Positions 25,740 to 35,008 of a stretch of 64,000 nucleotides of DNA are shown piece after piece (the stretch's first letter is position 1; every line of letters starts with the position of its first letter). Both the position numbers and the translations under genes were made by a program. Below the pieces are notes generated by a model. That model saw only the letters and a list, made by a program, of their open reading frames with translations, ran no database searches and was not told where the DNA came from. The stretch is from Pseudomonas versuta (GTDB lineage Bacteria > Pseudomonadota > Gammaproteobacteria > Pseudomonadales > Pseudomonadaceae), in contig NZ_CP012676.1 in the NCBI RefSeq assembly GCF_001294575.1, positions 2,790,001-2,854,000 on the forward strand, read 5' to 3'.

Positions 25740-26582
25740 TCAAAGCGTCAGGGAGCCGTTAATACAGGTCACTGCGGCGCCGCCGACCCAGATATCGTCG
25801 CCGACTTTCTCAATCGATACTCGCCCTTCGCGGCCCATGGCCGTGCCCTGGCTGGCCACATAGCGCGACGGGGCAATACCCTCGGCAATCAACCATTGCG
25901 CCAGCCCGGCATTGAGGCTGCCAGTCACCGGATCTTCGGACATGCCGTCGCCAGCAACGAAGGCTCGCACTTCAAATTGCGCCTGCGTGCCATCGCGCTC
26001 GGGGTTCCACGGGGCGACTACGCCGACCACCCGATTGTGCAACTGTGAAAAGTCCGGCTTCAGCGCCAGCACCTGTTCGCGGTCACGCAGCAGCAACGCC
26101 AGCCAGCCGGGACCATTATCGATCCAGCGCGCCTGCACCACCGCCTGGGTTTCGATCCCCAGGCCCTTGCAGATCCCTTGCAAGAGTTCGTCATCCAGGG
26201 CTTCGTCGCGCAGCAGAGGCGGTGCCGTGAAAGCGAGCTGGCCATTCTGACGACGGACCCGGATCAGGCCCACGGCGCATTCCTGGATGATTTCTTCACC
26301 CCGCGGCTTGCCGCCGGCTTCCAGCCAGGCATGGCAACTGCCCAGGGTCGGGTGCCCGGCGAAGGGCAGCTCCCGCAGGGTGGTGAAAATTCGCAGGCGG
26401 TAATCGGCCTCCGGGTTTTGTGGTTTGAGGACGAACGTGGTTTCACTGAGGTTGGTCCAGCGCGCGAAGTCAGCCATTTGCTGATCGGTCAGACTGTCTG
26501 CGTTCAACACCACTGCTACCGGGTTACCTTTGAGGGCAACCGTGCTGAAAACATCCACTTGTTTGAATTCAAATTGGCTCAC
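25740..26582 (-). CDS. PhzF-family protein (isomerase/epimerase-like)
   Basis: The 280-residue protein has the two-lobed PhzF features: VDVFSTVALKGNPVAVV (9-25), the catalytic glutamate E47 in LSETTFV, LPFAGHPTLGSCHAWL, and FVAGDGMSEDPVTGSLNAGLA. GTG 26582 is selected because a strong AGGAGG stands six bases upstream; an opening to 26690 translates a REP. Family members catalyse isomerisations, as in phenazine synthesis; no phenazine genes are near, so the substrate is unknown. It is tail to tail with topB. Confidence 0.88.
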   Translation of the reverse strand: MSQFEFKQVDVFSTVALKGNPVAVVLNADSLTDQQMADFARWTNLSETTFVLKPQNPEADYRLRIFTTLRELPFAGHPTLGSCHAWLEAGGKPRGEEIIQECAVGLIRVRRQNGQLAFTAPPLLRDEALDDELLQGICKGLGIETQAVVQARWIDNGPGWLALLLRDREQVLALKPDFSQLHNRVVGVVAPWNPERDGTQAQFEVRAFVAGDGMSEDPVTGSLNAGLAQWLIAEGIAPSRYVASQGTAMGREGRVSIEKVGDDIWVGGAAVTCINGSLTL

Positions 26583-26631
26583 TGCGACCTCCTGTTTTCG
26601 AGTAAACCGCAGCCTAACATGGCCCCCCGCC

Positions 26632-26704
26632 CTGTAGGAGCGAGCTTGCTGGCGAGCTTTTACACGCCGCAACACAAAGCTCGCCAGCAAGCTCGCTCCT
26701 GCAG
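26632..26704. repeat. REP palindrome, family A (variant arms)
   Basis: CTGTAGGAGCGAGCTTGCTG paired with CAGCAAGCTCGCTCCTGCAG. Both arms carry the matching GGCGAG/CTCGCC change, so the stem is preserved. It lies between the divergent phzF-like and SDR genes. Confidence 0.9.
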
Positions 26705-26755
26705 GGTCAATGGCAAACCCGTATCATCGCTGCAGATCTAACTCAGGAGCACAGC

Positions 26756-27478
26756 ATGACTGCACGTACCTTCCTCATCACCGGTGCCAGCAAAGGCATC
26801 GGCCGCGCGCTGGCCACCTTTCTCGCACAGGCCGGGCACAACGTGGTGGGCATCGCCCGCAATGCCGATGATCCAACCTTTCCCGGCACCCTGGTGGCGC
26901 TGGACCTGGCTGACCGCGAACGCAGCGCACAGGTGCTCAAGGAACTGAGCGAACGCTTTGCGTTTGACGGGCTGGTCAATAACGTCGGGCTGGTTCGCCC
27001 TCAGGCATTGGGGGAGATCGATCTGGATGCGTTTGATGACGTGATGCGGGTCAACCTGCATTCGGCGTTGCAAGCCACCCAGGCGTTGCTGCCTGGCATG
27101 CGTGCCCGGGGCTGGGGCCGGATTGTAAATATTTCCAGCCTGACGGTGCTGGGTATCGCTCAACGAACCGCCTATGCCGCCGCTAAAGCCGCACTGGTCA
27201 GCTTCACCCGCTCCTGGGCGCTGGAACTGGCACAAACCGGGATTACCGTGAACGCCGTCGCCCCCGGCCCCACCGAAACCGAACTGTTCCGCGCCAATAA
27301 CCCGCCGGGCTCGGCAGGCGAAGCCCGCTATCTGGCCGGGGTGCCGATGGCACGTCTGGGACAGCCCGAGGAAATCGCCTCGGCGATTGCTTTCCTGCTT
27401 TCAGAGAACAGCGGCTTCATCACCGGCCAGACCCTGTTTGTCGATGGCGGCGCATCGGTCGGCAAGGCAGCGTTCTAA
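26756..27478 (+). CDS. Short-chain dehydrogenase/reductase
   Basis: The 240-residue classical SDR has TGASKGIG (9-16) for cofactor binding, NNVG (75-78), the serine in NISS (125-128), and Y140-x3-K144 as catalytic pair. GPTETELF and FVDGG follow near the C-terminus. ACTCAGGAGCACAGC gives a good ribosome binding site. It resembles 3-oxoacyl-ACP reductase-like SDRs, but many substrates are possible. It stands alone, divergent from the phzF-like gene. Confidence 0.88.
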   Translation: MTARTFLITGASKGIGRALATFLAQAGHNVVGIARNADDPTFPGTLVALDLADRERSAQVLKELSERFAFDGLVNNVGLVRPQALGEIDLDAFDDVMRVNLHSALQATQALLPGMRARGWGRIVNISSLTVLGIAQRTAYAAAKAALVSFTRSWALELAQTGITVNAVAPGPTETELFRANNPPGSAGEARYLAGVPMARLGQPEEIASAIAFLLSENSGFITGQTLFVDGGASVGKAAF

Positions 27479-27485
27479 ACCGCGG

Positions 27486-27512
27486 GCGGGCAAGCACATG
27501 GCGCTTGCCCGC
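27486..27512. terminator. Hairpin between convergent SDR and transporter genes
   Basis: GCGGGCAAGC (27486-27495) pairs with GCTTGCCCGC (27503-27512), seven bases after the SDR stop. No T-run; it could serve both strands. Confidence 0.55.
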
Positions 27513-27523
27513 CACGGACCGGT

Positions 27524-27655
27524 TTACACCAGGTCCGTACCGTCACGTTTGGCCTTGCGCATATCGCGGTACACGCTGATACAAAGGGTGATCATCACGC
27601 CCGCCGCGATCAGCGGCCAGATCAAGACATAAAGGGTTAACGCGTAGCTGGACAT
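27524..27655 (-). CDS. 43-residue membrane protein, putative transporter small subunit
   Basis: ATG 27655 to TAA 27524 encodes MSSYALTLYVLIWPLIAAGV and on to a charged tail RDMRKAKRDGTDLV: one membrane helix with a positive cytoplasmic end. GGAGACTCCCC stands before the start. It overlaps the last 19 bases of the upstream symporter gene in another frame, implying coupled translation. Small single-helix partners next to sodium/solute symporters are known in pseudomonad annotations; the function is inferred from that context. Confidence 0.7.
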   Translation of the reverse strand: MSSYALTLYVLIWPLIAAGVMITLCISVYRDMRKAKRDGTDLV

Positions 27656-29319
27656 GGGGAGTCTCCTTGTTCAATCACGGGTGTGTCGGATGCTTGGGGG
27701 TCAGCGTTGTGGAAGGCCACCACGCGCTCATTGATGCAGTCAAAATCAAAGCGTTGGTTGGACATCAAACTCACCAGCACACACACCACGGTGCTGATGC
27801 CATAGGCGGTGAGCGAGCTGAGCAGTACCGGGTAATCGCGCAAAAAGCCGAAGGCAAAGGGTGCAAGCACCAGGAAGGCAAGCCCGCCCAGAGTGAAGCC
27901 GACTTTGCGGCCGAAGAACCCGAAGGCCATCAAACCTATGACGACCCCGCCACCGACCGATGCAAACAACTCGAAGAACAGTGCAACCACGCCTTGCAGC
28001 TCGAGCAGCTCGAAGCGCGCCACCAGGAACATGACAAAACCGGCAATGGCTGCACTGGTAAACGCGGCATTGGTAATGCGCCCCCAGTACAGGCTGGCGA
28101 TAACCGGAAACACGATGGCGCCCCACAGTGCGCCGACAAAAATCAGCATGGTCAGGATGTCCAGCTTGAGGCTGGCGAAAACCACCGCGAGCATCGTCGC
28201 CACCACCATGGTCATGCGCCCGACGAACAGCATGGTCTTGGGATCGGGTTTGCCCTTGGCCAGGTTTTTGCCATACACGTCAGTCATCACCAGCGCCGAC
28301 AAGGCCGACAGATCCGAATCGGCGGTCGAGGACAACGAGCCGATCACCATGATAAAAAACAGCCCGACAGCAAACGGCGGCAAATAGGTCGAGGCCATTT
28401 GCGGGATCAGGTTGTTAAGGTCCCCGTCCACCGGTTGCACCCCAGCCAGCAATGCCAAAAAGCCCAGCATGCCAAGGCCGATGACAATCGAGGCATAGCC
28501 GATGGTGGCCGTGACAAAGGTCGACTTCATCAGGTCTTCACGCACCGCAAACAGACGCTGGGCGATGGTCTGGTTGCCAATGGCGTACGCCAGCACCGCG
28601 ACAAAATACGGTGCACCCTGTTCCAGAATCGCGGTTTTCGAGTAAAAGCTCGCCTGTTCGGCGGAAATGTTCGGCATGCCCTGGGCAAATAATTCCGGCC
28701 CCCCGAGCTGGAAGAAAATAATCGGAATAATCACCACGGCCGCGAAGATCATGGCAATCAGCTGACCGAAATCCGTCAGTACCGAAGAGCGAAAACCCGA
28801 CCAGATGGTGTAGCCCAGTATCCCGCAGCCAGCGATCAAGACCCCGTGGATAAAGCTCAACGGCGACAGCACGGCCACCAGCGCGCCGGCAGCGGTGAAG
28901 TTGACCATCAGGCTGATCATGCTCCCGACAATGTTGGAGCCCGCCAGGATCATCTGGCTGGAGCGCCCGTGCCGGGCGTGCATGATTTCCGCCAGGGTAT
29001 GGGCCTTGGGTGCCAGCTCGCGAAAACGCCGGCCGAAGGGGTAGATAAACAGAATCATCAACGCCCCCCAGAAGCCGTAATGCAGAGCGCCCGAAAGACC
29101 GAACTTGTAGCCGGAGCTGGCAGCGGCATAGAACGACGCCGCCCAGATCCAGGTGGCGGTCATGCTGGCAGCGGCCATGCCGAAGCCAATCGAGTTATTG
29201 GAGACCATATAGCCGTCGACGTTTTCGTCCTTGCGTCCAACGCGCAACGACACCAGAAAGGTCAGGCCATAGAAACAGAACAGAAGCAGCAACACGGTGG
29301 GGGTGGAAAGTTGAAACAT
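27637..29319 (-). CDS. Sodium/solute symporter (SSS family)
   Basis: The 560-residue protein has about 13 hydrophobic segments and the SSS pattern, with GYMVSNNSIGFGMAAASMTATWIWAASF near residues 35-62 (quoted as two parts: GYMVSNNSIGFGMAAA and TATWIWAASF), the sodium-site region, and GSLSSTADSDLSALSALV. ATG 29319 follows AGGAGAAAGGA; an opening to 29601 has no support. It overlaps the 43-residue gene downstream. Sequence style suggests urea/polyol-like or organic-acid uptake, but the substrate is not certain. The 364 bp upstream (29320-29683) hold the terminator at 29652 and a poor sigma-54-like element at 29473-29487, and no gene. Confidence 0.88.
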   Translation of the reverse strand: MFQLSTPTVLLLLFCFYGLTFLVSLRVGRKDENVDGYMVSNNSIGFGMAAASMTATWIWAASFYAAASSGYKFGLSGALHYGFWGALMILFIYPFGRRFRELAPKAHTLAEIMHARHGRSSQMILAGSNIVGSMISLMVNFTAAGALVAVLSPLSFIHGVLIAGCGILGYTIWSGFRSSVLTDFGQLIAMIFAAVVIIPIIFFQLGGPELFAQGMPNISAEQASFYSKTAILEQGAPYFVAVLAYAIGNQTIAQRLFAVREDLMKSTFVTATIGYASIVIGLGMLGFLALLAGVQPVDGDLNNLIPQMASTYLPPFAVGLFFIMVIGSLSSTADSDLSALSALVMTDVYGKNLAKGKPDPKTMLFVGRMTMVVATMLAVVFASLKLDILTMLIFVGALWGAIVFPVIASLYWGRITNAAFTSAAIAGFVMFLVARFELLELQGVVALFFELFASVGGGVVIGLMAFGFFGRKVGFTLGGLAFLVLAPFAFGFLRDYPVLLSSLTAYGISTVVCVLVSLMSNQRFDFDCINERVVAFHNADPQASDTPVIEQGDSPCPATR

Positions 29320-29651
29320 TCCTTTCTCCTTTTTATGTGCGCCACAGTCGTCACAGTCGCAACGAAAGGCCAATAAAGGCAGGCGCAAAACAACCCGGGT
29401 TTCCTGACAGGCAGGCAGCGACGGACAGCGGTCCGCTGGGGTGTTTTCATGAAGGCTGACAAGGGACGGGACGCAAAGGGCGACCCAGGTCCGAAGGTAA
29501 AGCGTGCGCCAGCACGTTGAACCTTGTGCTTGCAGCAATGGCCGGCAGTTGCCGGAAGATGAGTCGGTATCAAAGGCACAAGGCCCGACACGAACAGCCA
29601 AGGACTATACAGCCTTGGGGCGGGGATTGCTGGTTGCAGTCCCACGAACAC

Positions 29652-29680
29652 AAACGGCGACCTGAGGGTCGCCGTTTTTT
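29652..29680. terminator. Strong intrinsic terminator
   Basis: An 11-bp stem, AAACGGCGACC with GGTCGCCGTTT, has loop TGAG and a T-run to 29680. It lies just after the lipoprotein gene at 29684 (minus strand), where it should end that transcript; the T-run is best in the plus direction. Confidence 0.8.
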
Positions 29681-29683
29681 AAA

Positions 29684-30079
29684 TCACTTGAACTGCCGGC
29701 TCAACCCAGGCGGAACACCACTGGTGTCGGTCTCCTCCCACGGGCCGTTGGGGCTGACTGCACGGCTCCAGCCATTGTCCCAACGATAGTAGGCGCGCTG
29801 GCGGTAGAAGATATTGGTCTGGTCATCCAGTACATAGACACCCATGCGCGCATCCCAATGGCTAGGGCCTCCGGGTGGTGGCGCGAAGGTGGCCGAGGTC
29901 CGTGGCACAGGCTTGGGCGGCTTGGGGATGGGCATTTGCGGCAGCGGCTGGCCCGAAGGCTGCGTCGACGGCTGGGGTACCGGCGCTGACGGCGTTGACG
30001 GTTCATAAGGCTGATGAACCGCACAGGCGCTGAGGCCTAAAACCAGACTGAGTACAGTGATACGTACAAGGACGGCCAT
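29684..30079 (-). CDS. Proline-rich lipoprotein of unknown function
   Basis: The 131-residue product has a lipoprotein signal ending LSAC with Cys 19, then a proline-rich stretch (residues about 25-62) and a C-terminal domain with YVLDDQTNIFYRQRAYYRWDNG. This aromatic C-terminal domain resembles uncharacterised small lipoproteins of pseudomonads. Likely membrane-anchored. It is alone, between the symporter and ccmI, with a terminator behind it. No function is assigned. Confidence 0.75.
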   Translation of the reverse strand: MAVLVRITVLSLVLGLSACAVHQPYEPSTPSAPVPQPSTQPSGQPLPQMPIPKPPKPVPRTSATFAPPPGGPSHWDARMGVYVLDDQTNIFYRQRAYYRWDNGWSRAVSPNGPWEETDTSGVPPGLSRQFK

Positions 30080-30106
30080 GGAGAATTCTCTTGTCGTTGA
30101 TTGCCC

Positions 30107-30178
30107 CGTAGGAGCGAGCTTGCTCGCGAGCTTTTCGTTGCCGCTTTGAAAGGCTCGCGAGCAGACTCGCTCCTACAG
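30107..30178. repeat. REP palindrome, family A
   Basis: CCGTAGGAGCGAGCTTGCTC with an inverse ending GACTCGCTCCTACAG, between the lipoprotein gene and ccmI. Confidence 0.9.
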
Positions 30179-30186
30179 GTTCCCGG

Positions 30187-31389
30187 TTATTTGTCCGGGC
30201 TGTCGATGGTCAGCTGTTGCAGCTCCCGGGTGCTGCTGGACAGCGGTTTGCCACGCCCTACCCACTCACCGGCGGTTGGCTGACCGGCGCGGGAAATGCG
30301 TGCCATCAGTTGGACTTCAGGAAAGTTGGACAGTTTCAATTGCGCCATCATTGCGTCGGTATCGCCCAGTTCAACGGTGATCGGCAGGTCGGCCACGGTT
30401 ACGCGCTTGACCGCCAACGGTGCCGGTGGCCCCGATACGGCGCGGGCAAAGATGAACACGCTGTCACCCGGCAAGACCTGGGCCTTGATTGCATCAGCCA
30501 GATCGACACTGACCTTGATCGAGGCCTGGGCCTTGGCCACAGGGGCCTCTTCGACTTTGCCACCGCTGGCCAGCAACTGCTGGCGGGCACGTTCGATGCC
30601 ACCTTCAAGCGCTTCACGGGACTTGTCGCCCTCCGGCAACTCGTTCAGCAGGCGCTGCCAGTAGGTGATGGCCTCCTGGTAACGCTTGCCTTCAAAGGCC
30701 GCGATGCCCAGCAGGCCGAGGCTGGTGACTTCTTTCGGATCGGCCTTCAGGGCTTCGTCGGTCAGCGCCTGGGTCTTGTCGCTCCACTGCTTGTCATCGG
30801 CAAAGTACTGCGCCTGGGCCCACTGGCCCAGCAACTCCGGCTGACGGCCAGCCAGGCCCACGGTGCGCTCGAACATCTTCGCCGCGTCGCCCGGACGGTT
30901 TTGCGCCATATAGGCACGCCCCAGGAAATACAAACCCTCGGCCGAGTCCGGCTGCGCCACCGCCGCTCGCTCCAGACGCGCGACCATTTCTTCAAGGGAT
31001 TGCGGCGGCTGAGAAAACTCGGTGGTCAGCTCGACCTTGTCGCTGGAGCCGTAATGCAGATACAGGCCCAGACCCAATACCGGAACCATGATCGCCGCCA
31101 GCAAGGGCAACGCTTTACCCAGGCTGGAAACCCGCGCCGGGGCCACGCCTTCGGTATCTGCCAACAATTCGCGGGCGGCTTCGGCGCGCCCGGTTTCAAG
31201 CTGCTCAGGGCTCAAGACCCCTTCCTCAAGCTGCTCCTGCAACTCGGCCAGGCGTTCCTGATACAACGCAACATTGAGCGCGGTACGGTCTTCCTCACGC
31301 TGGGCACGGCGCCCGCGCAGTACCGGAATCAATAAAAAACTGAGGGCAATGAGCAGCATCAAGCCTGCTGCGAGCCAGAAATCAATCAT
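30187..31389 (-). CDS. ccmI: Cytochrome c maturation protein CcmI (heme lyase subunit)
   Basis: The 400-residue protein has two N-terminal membrane segments (residues about 3-24 and 95-115), a charged loop between them with a leucine-rich part, and a periplasmic TPR region ([18 protein letters not shown] and similar). CcmI holds the apocytochrome for heme attachment by CcmFH. ATG 31389 overlaps ccmH by eight bases. Last gene of the minus-strand ccmABCDEFGHI operon. Confidence 0.93.
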   Translation of the reverse strand: MIDFWLAAGLMLLIALSFLLIPVLRGRRAQREEDRTALNVALYQERLAELQEQLEEGVLSPEQLETGRAEAARELLADTEGVAPARVSSLGKALPLLAAIMVPVLGLGLYLHYGSSDKVELTTEFSQPPQSLEEMVARLERAAVAQPDSAEGLYFLGRAYMAQNRPGDAAKMFERTVGLAGRQPELLGQWAQAQYFADDKQWSDKTQALTDEALKADPKEVTSLGLLGIAAFEGKRYQEAITYWQRLLNELPEGDKSREALEGGIERARQQLLASGGKVEEAPVAKAQASIKVSVDLADAIKAQVLPGDSVFIFARAVSGPPAPLAVKRVTVADLPITVELGDTDAMMAQLKLSNFPEVQLMARISRAGQPTAGEWVGRGKPLSSSTRELQQLTIDSPDK

Positions 31390-31858
31390 CTTTGGTTTTA
31401 TCCAGCAAAGTGTCGAGGCGCTGACGCTCCTCGACGGAAAGTGTGTCCGAGCCTGCAGCCTGCGGGGTACGGCGACGGCGTCCGACAATCACGCCGATCA
31501 GCACCAGGCCGCCAAGCAACAAGGCGAACGGGCCAAACCAGAGCACGGCGGTCTTGCTGGTCAGGGCCGGCTTGTAGAGCACGAAATCGCCATAGCGCGC
31601 GACCATGAAATCGAGGATCTGCTGATTGTCCTTGCCCTCGCCCAGCATGCGGTAGATCTCGCGCCGCAGATCAGTGGCGATCGGTGCATTGGAATCGGCA
31701 ATGTCCTGATTCTGGCACTTGGGGCAGCGCAGTTCCTGGGTCAGCTCGCGAAAACGCGCGCGTTCGGCGTCATTGGCAAACTCATAGGTATCGATAGCCG
31801 CGTGGGCCACGTCACTCAGGGCCAGGCCCAGAGTGACTGCTGCTAACCAGCGCTTCAT
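31382..31858 (-). CDS. ccmH: Cytochrome c maturation protein CcmH
   Basis: The 158-residue protein has a signal peptide, the redox motif RCPKCQNQ (44-51, C45 and C48), and a C-terminal membrane helix. It reduces apocytochrome cysteines before heme attachment. It overlaps ccmG by four bases and ccmI by eight, so all three are translationally coupled. Confidence 0.95.
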   Translation of the reverse strand: MKRWLAAVTLGLALSDVAHAAIDTYEFANDAERARFRELTQELRCPKCQNQDIADSNAPIATDLRREIYRMLGEGKDNQQILDFMVARYGDFVLYKPALTSKTAVLWFGPFALLLGGLVLIGVIVGRRRRTPQAAGSDTLSVEERQRLDTLLDKTKDD

Positions 31859-32391
31859 GGCCTGGCCTCATCGACCAGCGCCTGATAGCGGCTGGCCAGT
31901 TGTTCGCGCCACACGGTTTCATCGATCACGCCGACAAACTTGTGGCGAATGATGCCCTTGCTGTCGATCAGGAAGGTCTCTGGCGCACCGTATACGCCGA
32001 GGTTCAGGCCCAGCGAGCCGTCTGCATCGTTGACATCCAGTTGGTAGGGATTGTGAAAATCCTTGAGCCATTTTTTCGCGTCGGCATTCACGTCCTTGTA
32101 GTTGACGCCGTAAATCACCACGCCCTGCTCGGCCAGTTTGGTCAGCACCGGGTGCTCGACCCGGCACGAAATGCACCAGGTGGCCCACACGTTGACCAGC
32201 GCAGGTTTGCCCTTGAGGTCGGCCTCGGTCAGGGTCTTGTCTCCCTCCACCGAAGGCAGGCTGAACGCCGGGAACGGTTTGTCGATCATTGCCGAGGGCA
32301 GCTCGGTGGGATCCAGGTACAGGCCTTTATAGAGAAACCACGCCATGCCCAGGAACACGGCCAGCGGAACCAGCATCAACCAGCGCTTCAT
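31855..32391 (-). CDS. ccmG: Thiol:disulfide interchange protein CcmG/DsbE
   Basis: The 178-residue thioredoxin-fold protein has an N-terminal membrane anchor (residues 5-22), the active site WCISC (C73 and C76) and the cis-proline region GAPETFLID. It supplies reducing power in the periplasm to CcmH and apocytochrome. It overlaps ccmF by four bases. Confidence 0.95.
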   Translation of the reverse strand: MKRWLMLVPLAVFLGMAWFLYKGLYLDPTELPSAMIDKPFPAFSLPSVEGDKTLTEADLKGKPALVNVWATWCISCRVEHPVLTKLAEQGVVIYGVNYKDVNADAKKWLKDFHNPYQLDVNDADGSLGLNLGVYGAPETFLIDSKGIIRHKFVGVIDETVWREQLASRYQALVDEARP

Positions 32392-34376
32392 ACGGTGGCT
32401 CCTGTCATGCCCAATGCGTCACGCACGCGGCTTTTAACCTTGACCCGATAACGCCGGTCCATGGCGGCCAGCAAACCGCCCAGACCGGTGAGCAGGCCGC
32501 CGAACCAGATCCAGCGCACGAACGGTTTGACATGTACCCTCACGGCCCATGCACCGTTATCCAGCGGTTCACCCAGTGCCACGTAGAGGTCACGGGTAAA
32601 ACCGGCGTCGATCCCGGCTTCGGTCATCATTGAGTTCTGTACCGTGTACAGGCGTTTTTCCGGGTGCAGCACGCTGACTTCCTTGCCGTTCCGGACCACC
32701 CGCACGGTGCCTTTGTCTGATGTGAAGTTAGGGCCCTGATAATGCTTGGCACCTTCAAAAATGAAGTGATAACCACCCAGCTCCATCGACTCGCCCGGCG
32801 CCAGGCGCAAATCGCGCTCGGCACTGTTCTGGCTCGACAGCACCACGCCCAGGGCACAGACCGCGATCCCCAGGTGGGCAAGTTGCATGCCCCAGTAGCT
32901 GCGGGTCAGGCTGCGCATGCCTTTGATCAGGCCTTTGTGACGGGTTTTGTCACCAATGTCGCGCACCCCGGCCAGCAGCACCCAGGCTGCCAGCATAAAG
33001 GTGGTGAGTACCGCCCAGTTGAAGTCGCCATAGGCCAGGCCGGCAATCGCTGCCAATGCCGCGCTGCCCAGCAGGACCGGGGTCAGCATGCTCAACAGCC
33101 ATTTGACCGGGGTGTCTTTCCAGCGCACCAGCATGCCGACTGCCATTACCACCATCAGCAAGCCCATCAGCGGAATGAACATGGCGTTGAAATACGGCGG
33201 GCCGACCGACATCTTGGCGCCACTGATGGCGTCCAGAATCAGCGGATACAAGGTGCCCAGCAGAATCATCGATGCAGCCACCACCAGCACCAGGTTGTTG
33301 CCCAGCAGCAAGGTTTCGCGTGACCACAGCTTGAAACTGACGTGGCTTTTAACCACCGGTGCGCGCAGGGCAAACAGGGTCAACGAACCGCCCACTACAA
33401 ACAGCAGGAAAATCAGGATGAACACCCCGCGCTCGGGGTCGGAGGCGAACGCGTGAACCGACGTCAGTACGCCGGACCGCACCAGGAACGTCCCCAGCAG
33501 GCTCAACGAAAAGGCGGCAATCGCCAGCAACACGGTCCAGCTTTTGAACACACCGCGTTTTTCGGTCACGGCCAGCGAGTGAATCAGCGCAGTGCCCACC
33601 AGCCACGGCATGAACGAGGCATTTTCAACCGGGTCCCAGAACCACCAGCCGCCCCAGCCAAGTTCGTAGTAAGCCCACCACGAACCCAGGGTGATACCGA
33701 TACCGAGAAAAGCCCAGGCAACGATGGTCCACGGGCGCGACCAGCGTGCCCAGGCCGCATCCAGCCGACCGCCAAGCAAGGCGGCAATAGCGAAGGCAAA
33801 GGCCACCGAGAAACCGACATAGCCCATGTACAGCATCGGCGGGTGAACGATCAGACCGATGTCTTGCAGCAGCGGGTTAAGGTCATTGCCGTTAGCAGGA
33901 ATTTGCGGAAGCAGACGTACGAACGGGTTCGAAGTCATGATCAGGAAGAGCAGGAAGCCGATGCTGATCATGCCCATGATGGCGAGTACCCGCGCGAGCA
34001 TCACTTGCGGCAACTGGCGCGAGAAGATCGACACGGCAAAGGTCCAGCCGCCCAGGATCATCGCCCACAACAGCAACGAACCTTCGTGGGCGCCCCACAC
34101 GGCGCTGAACTTGTAGTACCAGGGCAGCGCACTGTTGGAGTTGCTGGCTACGTACGCCACCGAGAAGTCATCGCTCATAAAGGCATAGGTCAGGCAGCCG
34201 AACGAAAACAGCAAGAAGGCAAACTGACCCCAGGCGGCAGGTTGCGCCAGGCTCATCCACAACTTGTCGCCGCGCCAGGCACCCAGCAGCGGCACGATGG
34301 CCTGCACGATGGCAAAGCACAGGGCCAGAATCATGGCCAGCTGGCCTAATTCCGGAATAAACAGTCCAAACGTCAT
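32388..34376 (-). CDS. ccmF: Heme lyase CcmF
   Basis: The 662-residue multi-pass membrane protein has the tryptophan-rich heme-handling motif WGGWWFWDPVENASFMPWL (near residues 235-253) and about 15 membrane segments. CcmF reduces heme and, with CcmHI, attaches it to CxxCH. ATG 34376 is chosen over a GTG three bases upstream, with AGAGGG seven bases before. It follows ccmE directly. Confidence 0.95.
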   Translation of the reverse strand: MTFGLFIPELGQLAMILALCFAIVQAIVPLLGAWRGDKLWMSLAQPAAWGQFAFLLFSFGCLTYAFMSDDFSVAYVASNSNSALPWYYKFSAVWGAHEGSLLLWAMILGGWTFAVSIFSRQLPQVMLARVLAIMGMISIGFLLFLIMTSNPFVRLLPQIPANGNDLNPLLQDIGLIVHPPMLYMGYVGFSVAFAFAIAALLGGRLDAAWARWSRPWTIVAWAFLGIGITLGSWWAYYELGWGGWWFWDPVENASFMPWLVGTALIHSLAVTEKRGVFKSWTVLLAIAAFSLSLLGTFLVRSGVLTSVHAFASDPERGVFILIFLLFVVGGSLTLFALRAPVVKSHVSFKLWSRETLLLGNNLVLVVAASMILLGTLYPLILDAISGAKMSVGPPYFNAMFIPLMGLLMVVMAVGMLVRWKDTPVKWLLSMLTPVLLGSAALAAIAGLAYGDFNWAVLTTFMLAAWVLLAGVRDIGDKTRHKGLIKGMRSLTRSYWGMQLAHLGIAVCALGVVLSSQNSAERDLRLAPGESMELGGYHFIFEGAKHYQGPNFTSDKGTVRVVRNGKEVSVLHPEKRLYTVQNSMMTEAGIDAGFTRDLYVALGEPLDNGAWAVRVHVKPFVRWIWFGGLLTGLGGLLAAMDRRYRVKVKSRVRDALGMTGATV

Positions 34377-34379
34377 CAC

Positions 34380-34835
34380 TTAACCCTCTTTAGCCGGTAC
34401 AGGCGCGGACTGGCCACTCTCATTCAGCGCCTTGGTCACTTCGGGCGGCATGTATTTTTCATCGTGTTTAGCCAGCACTTCGTCAGCTACGACCACACCC
34501 TGGGCGTTGAGCTTGCCCAGGGCGACGATGCCTTGTCCTTCGCGGAACAGATCCGGCAGGATGCCGCGGTAAGTGATGGTCACGGACTTATTGAAATCGG
34601 TGACGACGAACTGCACGTCCAGCGAGTCGCCCGAGCGTTTCAGCGAACCGGCTTCGACCATGCCACCGGCACGGATGCGGGTATCCAGTGGCGCTTCGCC
34701 ATTGGCGATCTGGGTCGGGGTATAGAACAGGTTGATGTTCTGCTGCAGGGCACTCAAGGCAAGGGCAACGGCAATGCCCACCCCCACCAGAATTGCCAGG
34801 ATGATGATCAAACGTTTTTTGCGCAGCGGATTCAC
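34380..34835 (-). CDS. ccmE: Heme chaperone CcmE
   Basis: The 151-residue protein has an N-terminal anchor (8-29) and an OB-fold domain. The heme-binding motif [12 protein letters not shown] has H124, which binds heme covalently, and Y128. The GTG start at 34835 overlaps the ccmD stop as GTGA, giving translational coupling. Confidence 0.95.
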   Translation of the reverse strand: MNPLRKKRLIIILAILVGVGIAVALALSALQQNINLFYTPTQIANGEAPLDTRIRAGGMVEAGSLKRSGDSLDVQFVVTDFNKSVTITYRGILPDLFREGQGIVALGKLNAQGVVVADEVLAKHDEKYMPPEVTKALNESGQSAPVPAKEG

Positions 34836-35008
34836 TTCGAGTTCTCCCGGCGCAGACGTCGCGCCTCATGTTGCAGATAACGCCGGCGCGCCGCAATCGG
34901 CAGCGCCACGTTCAACGCCAGCACTGCCAGGCAAATGCCATAGGCCGACCAGACATACACAGCGTGATGGCCCATGGCGATAAAGTCGCCGAAAGACGCA
35001 AAACTCAT
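34832..35008 (-). CDS. ccmD: Heme exporter accessory protein CcmD
   Basis: ATG 35008 to TGA 34832 encodes 58 residues: one membrane helix ([20 protein letters not shown]) and a strongly basic C-terminus ([16 protein letters not shown]), as in all CcmD. It helps release holo-CcmE from CcmABC. It overlaps ccmC by four bases and ccmE by four. Confidence 0.9.
   Translation of the reverse strand: MSFASFGDFIAMGHHAVYVWSAYGICLAVLALNVALPIAARRRYLQHEARRLRRENSK

Noticed and set aside
27667..28692. 341-codon plus-strand open frame opposite the symporter
   Set aside because: His/Gln/Arg-rich antisense shadow of a hydrophobic protein, with no ribosome site.
29473..29487. Sigma-54-like site before the symporter
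   Set aside because: Spacing is right, but the -24 element has two mismatches and the leader would be about 140 bases; not strong enough to list as a promoter.
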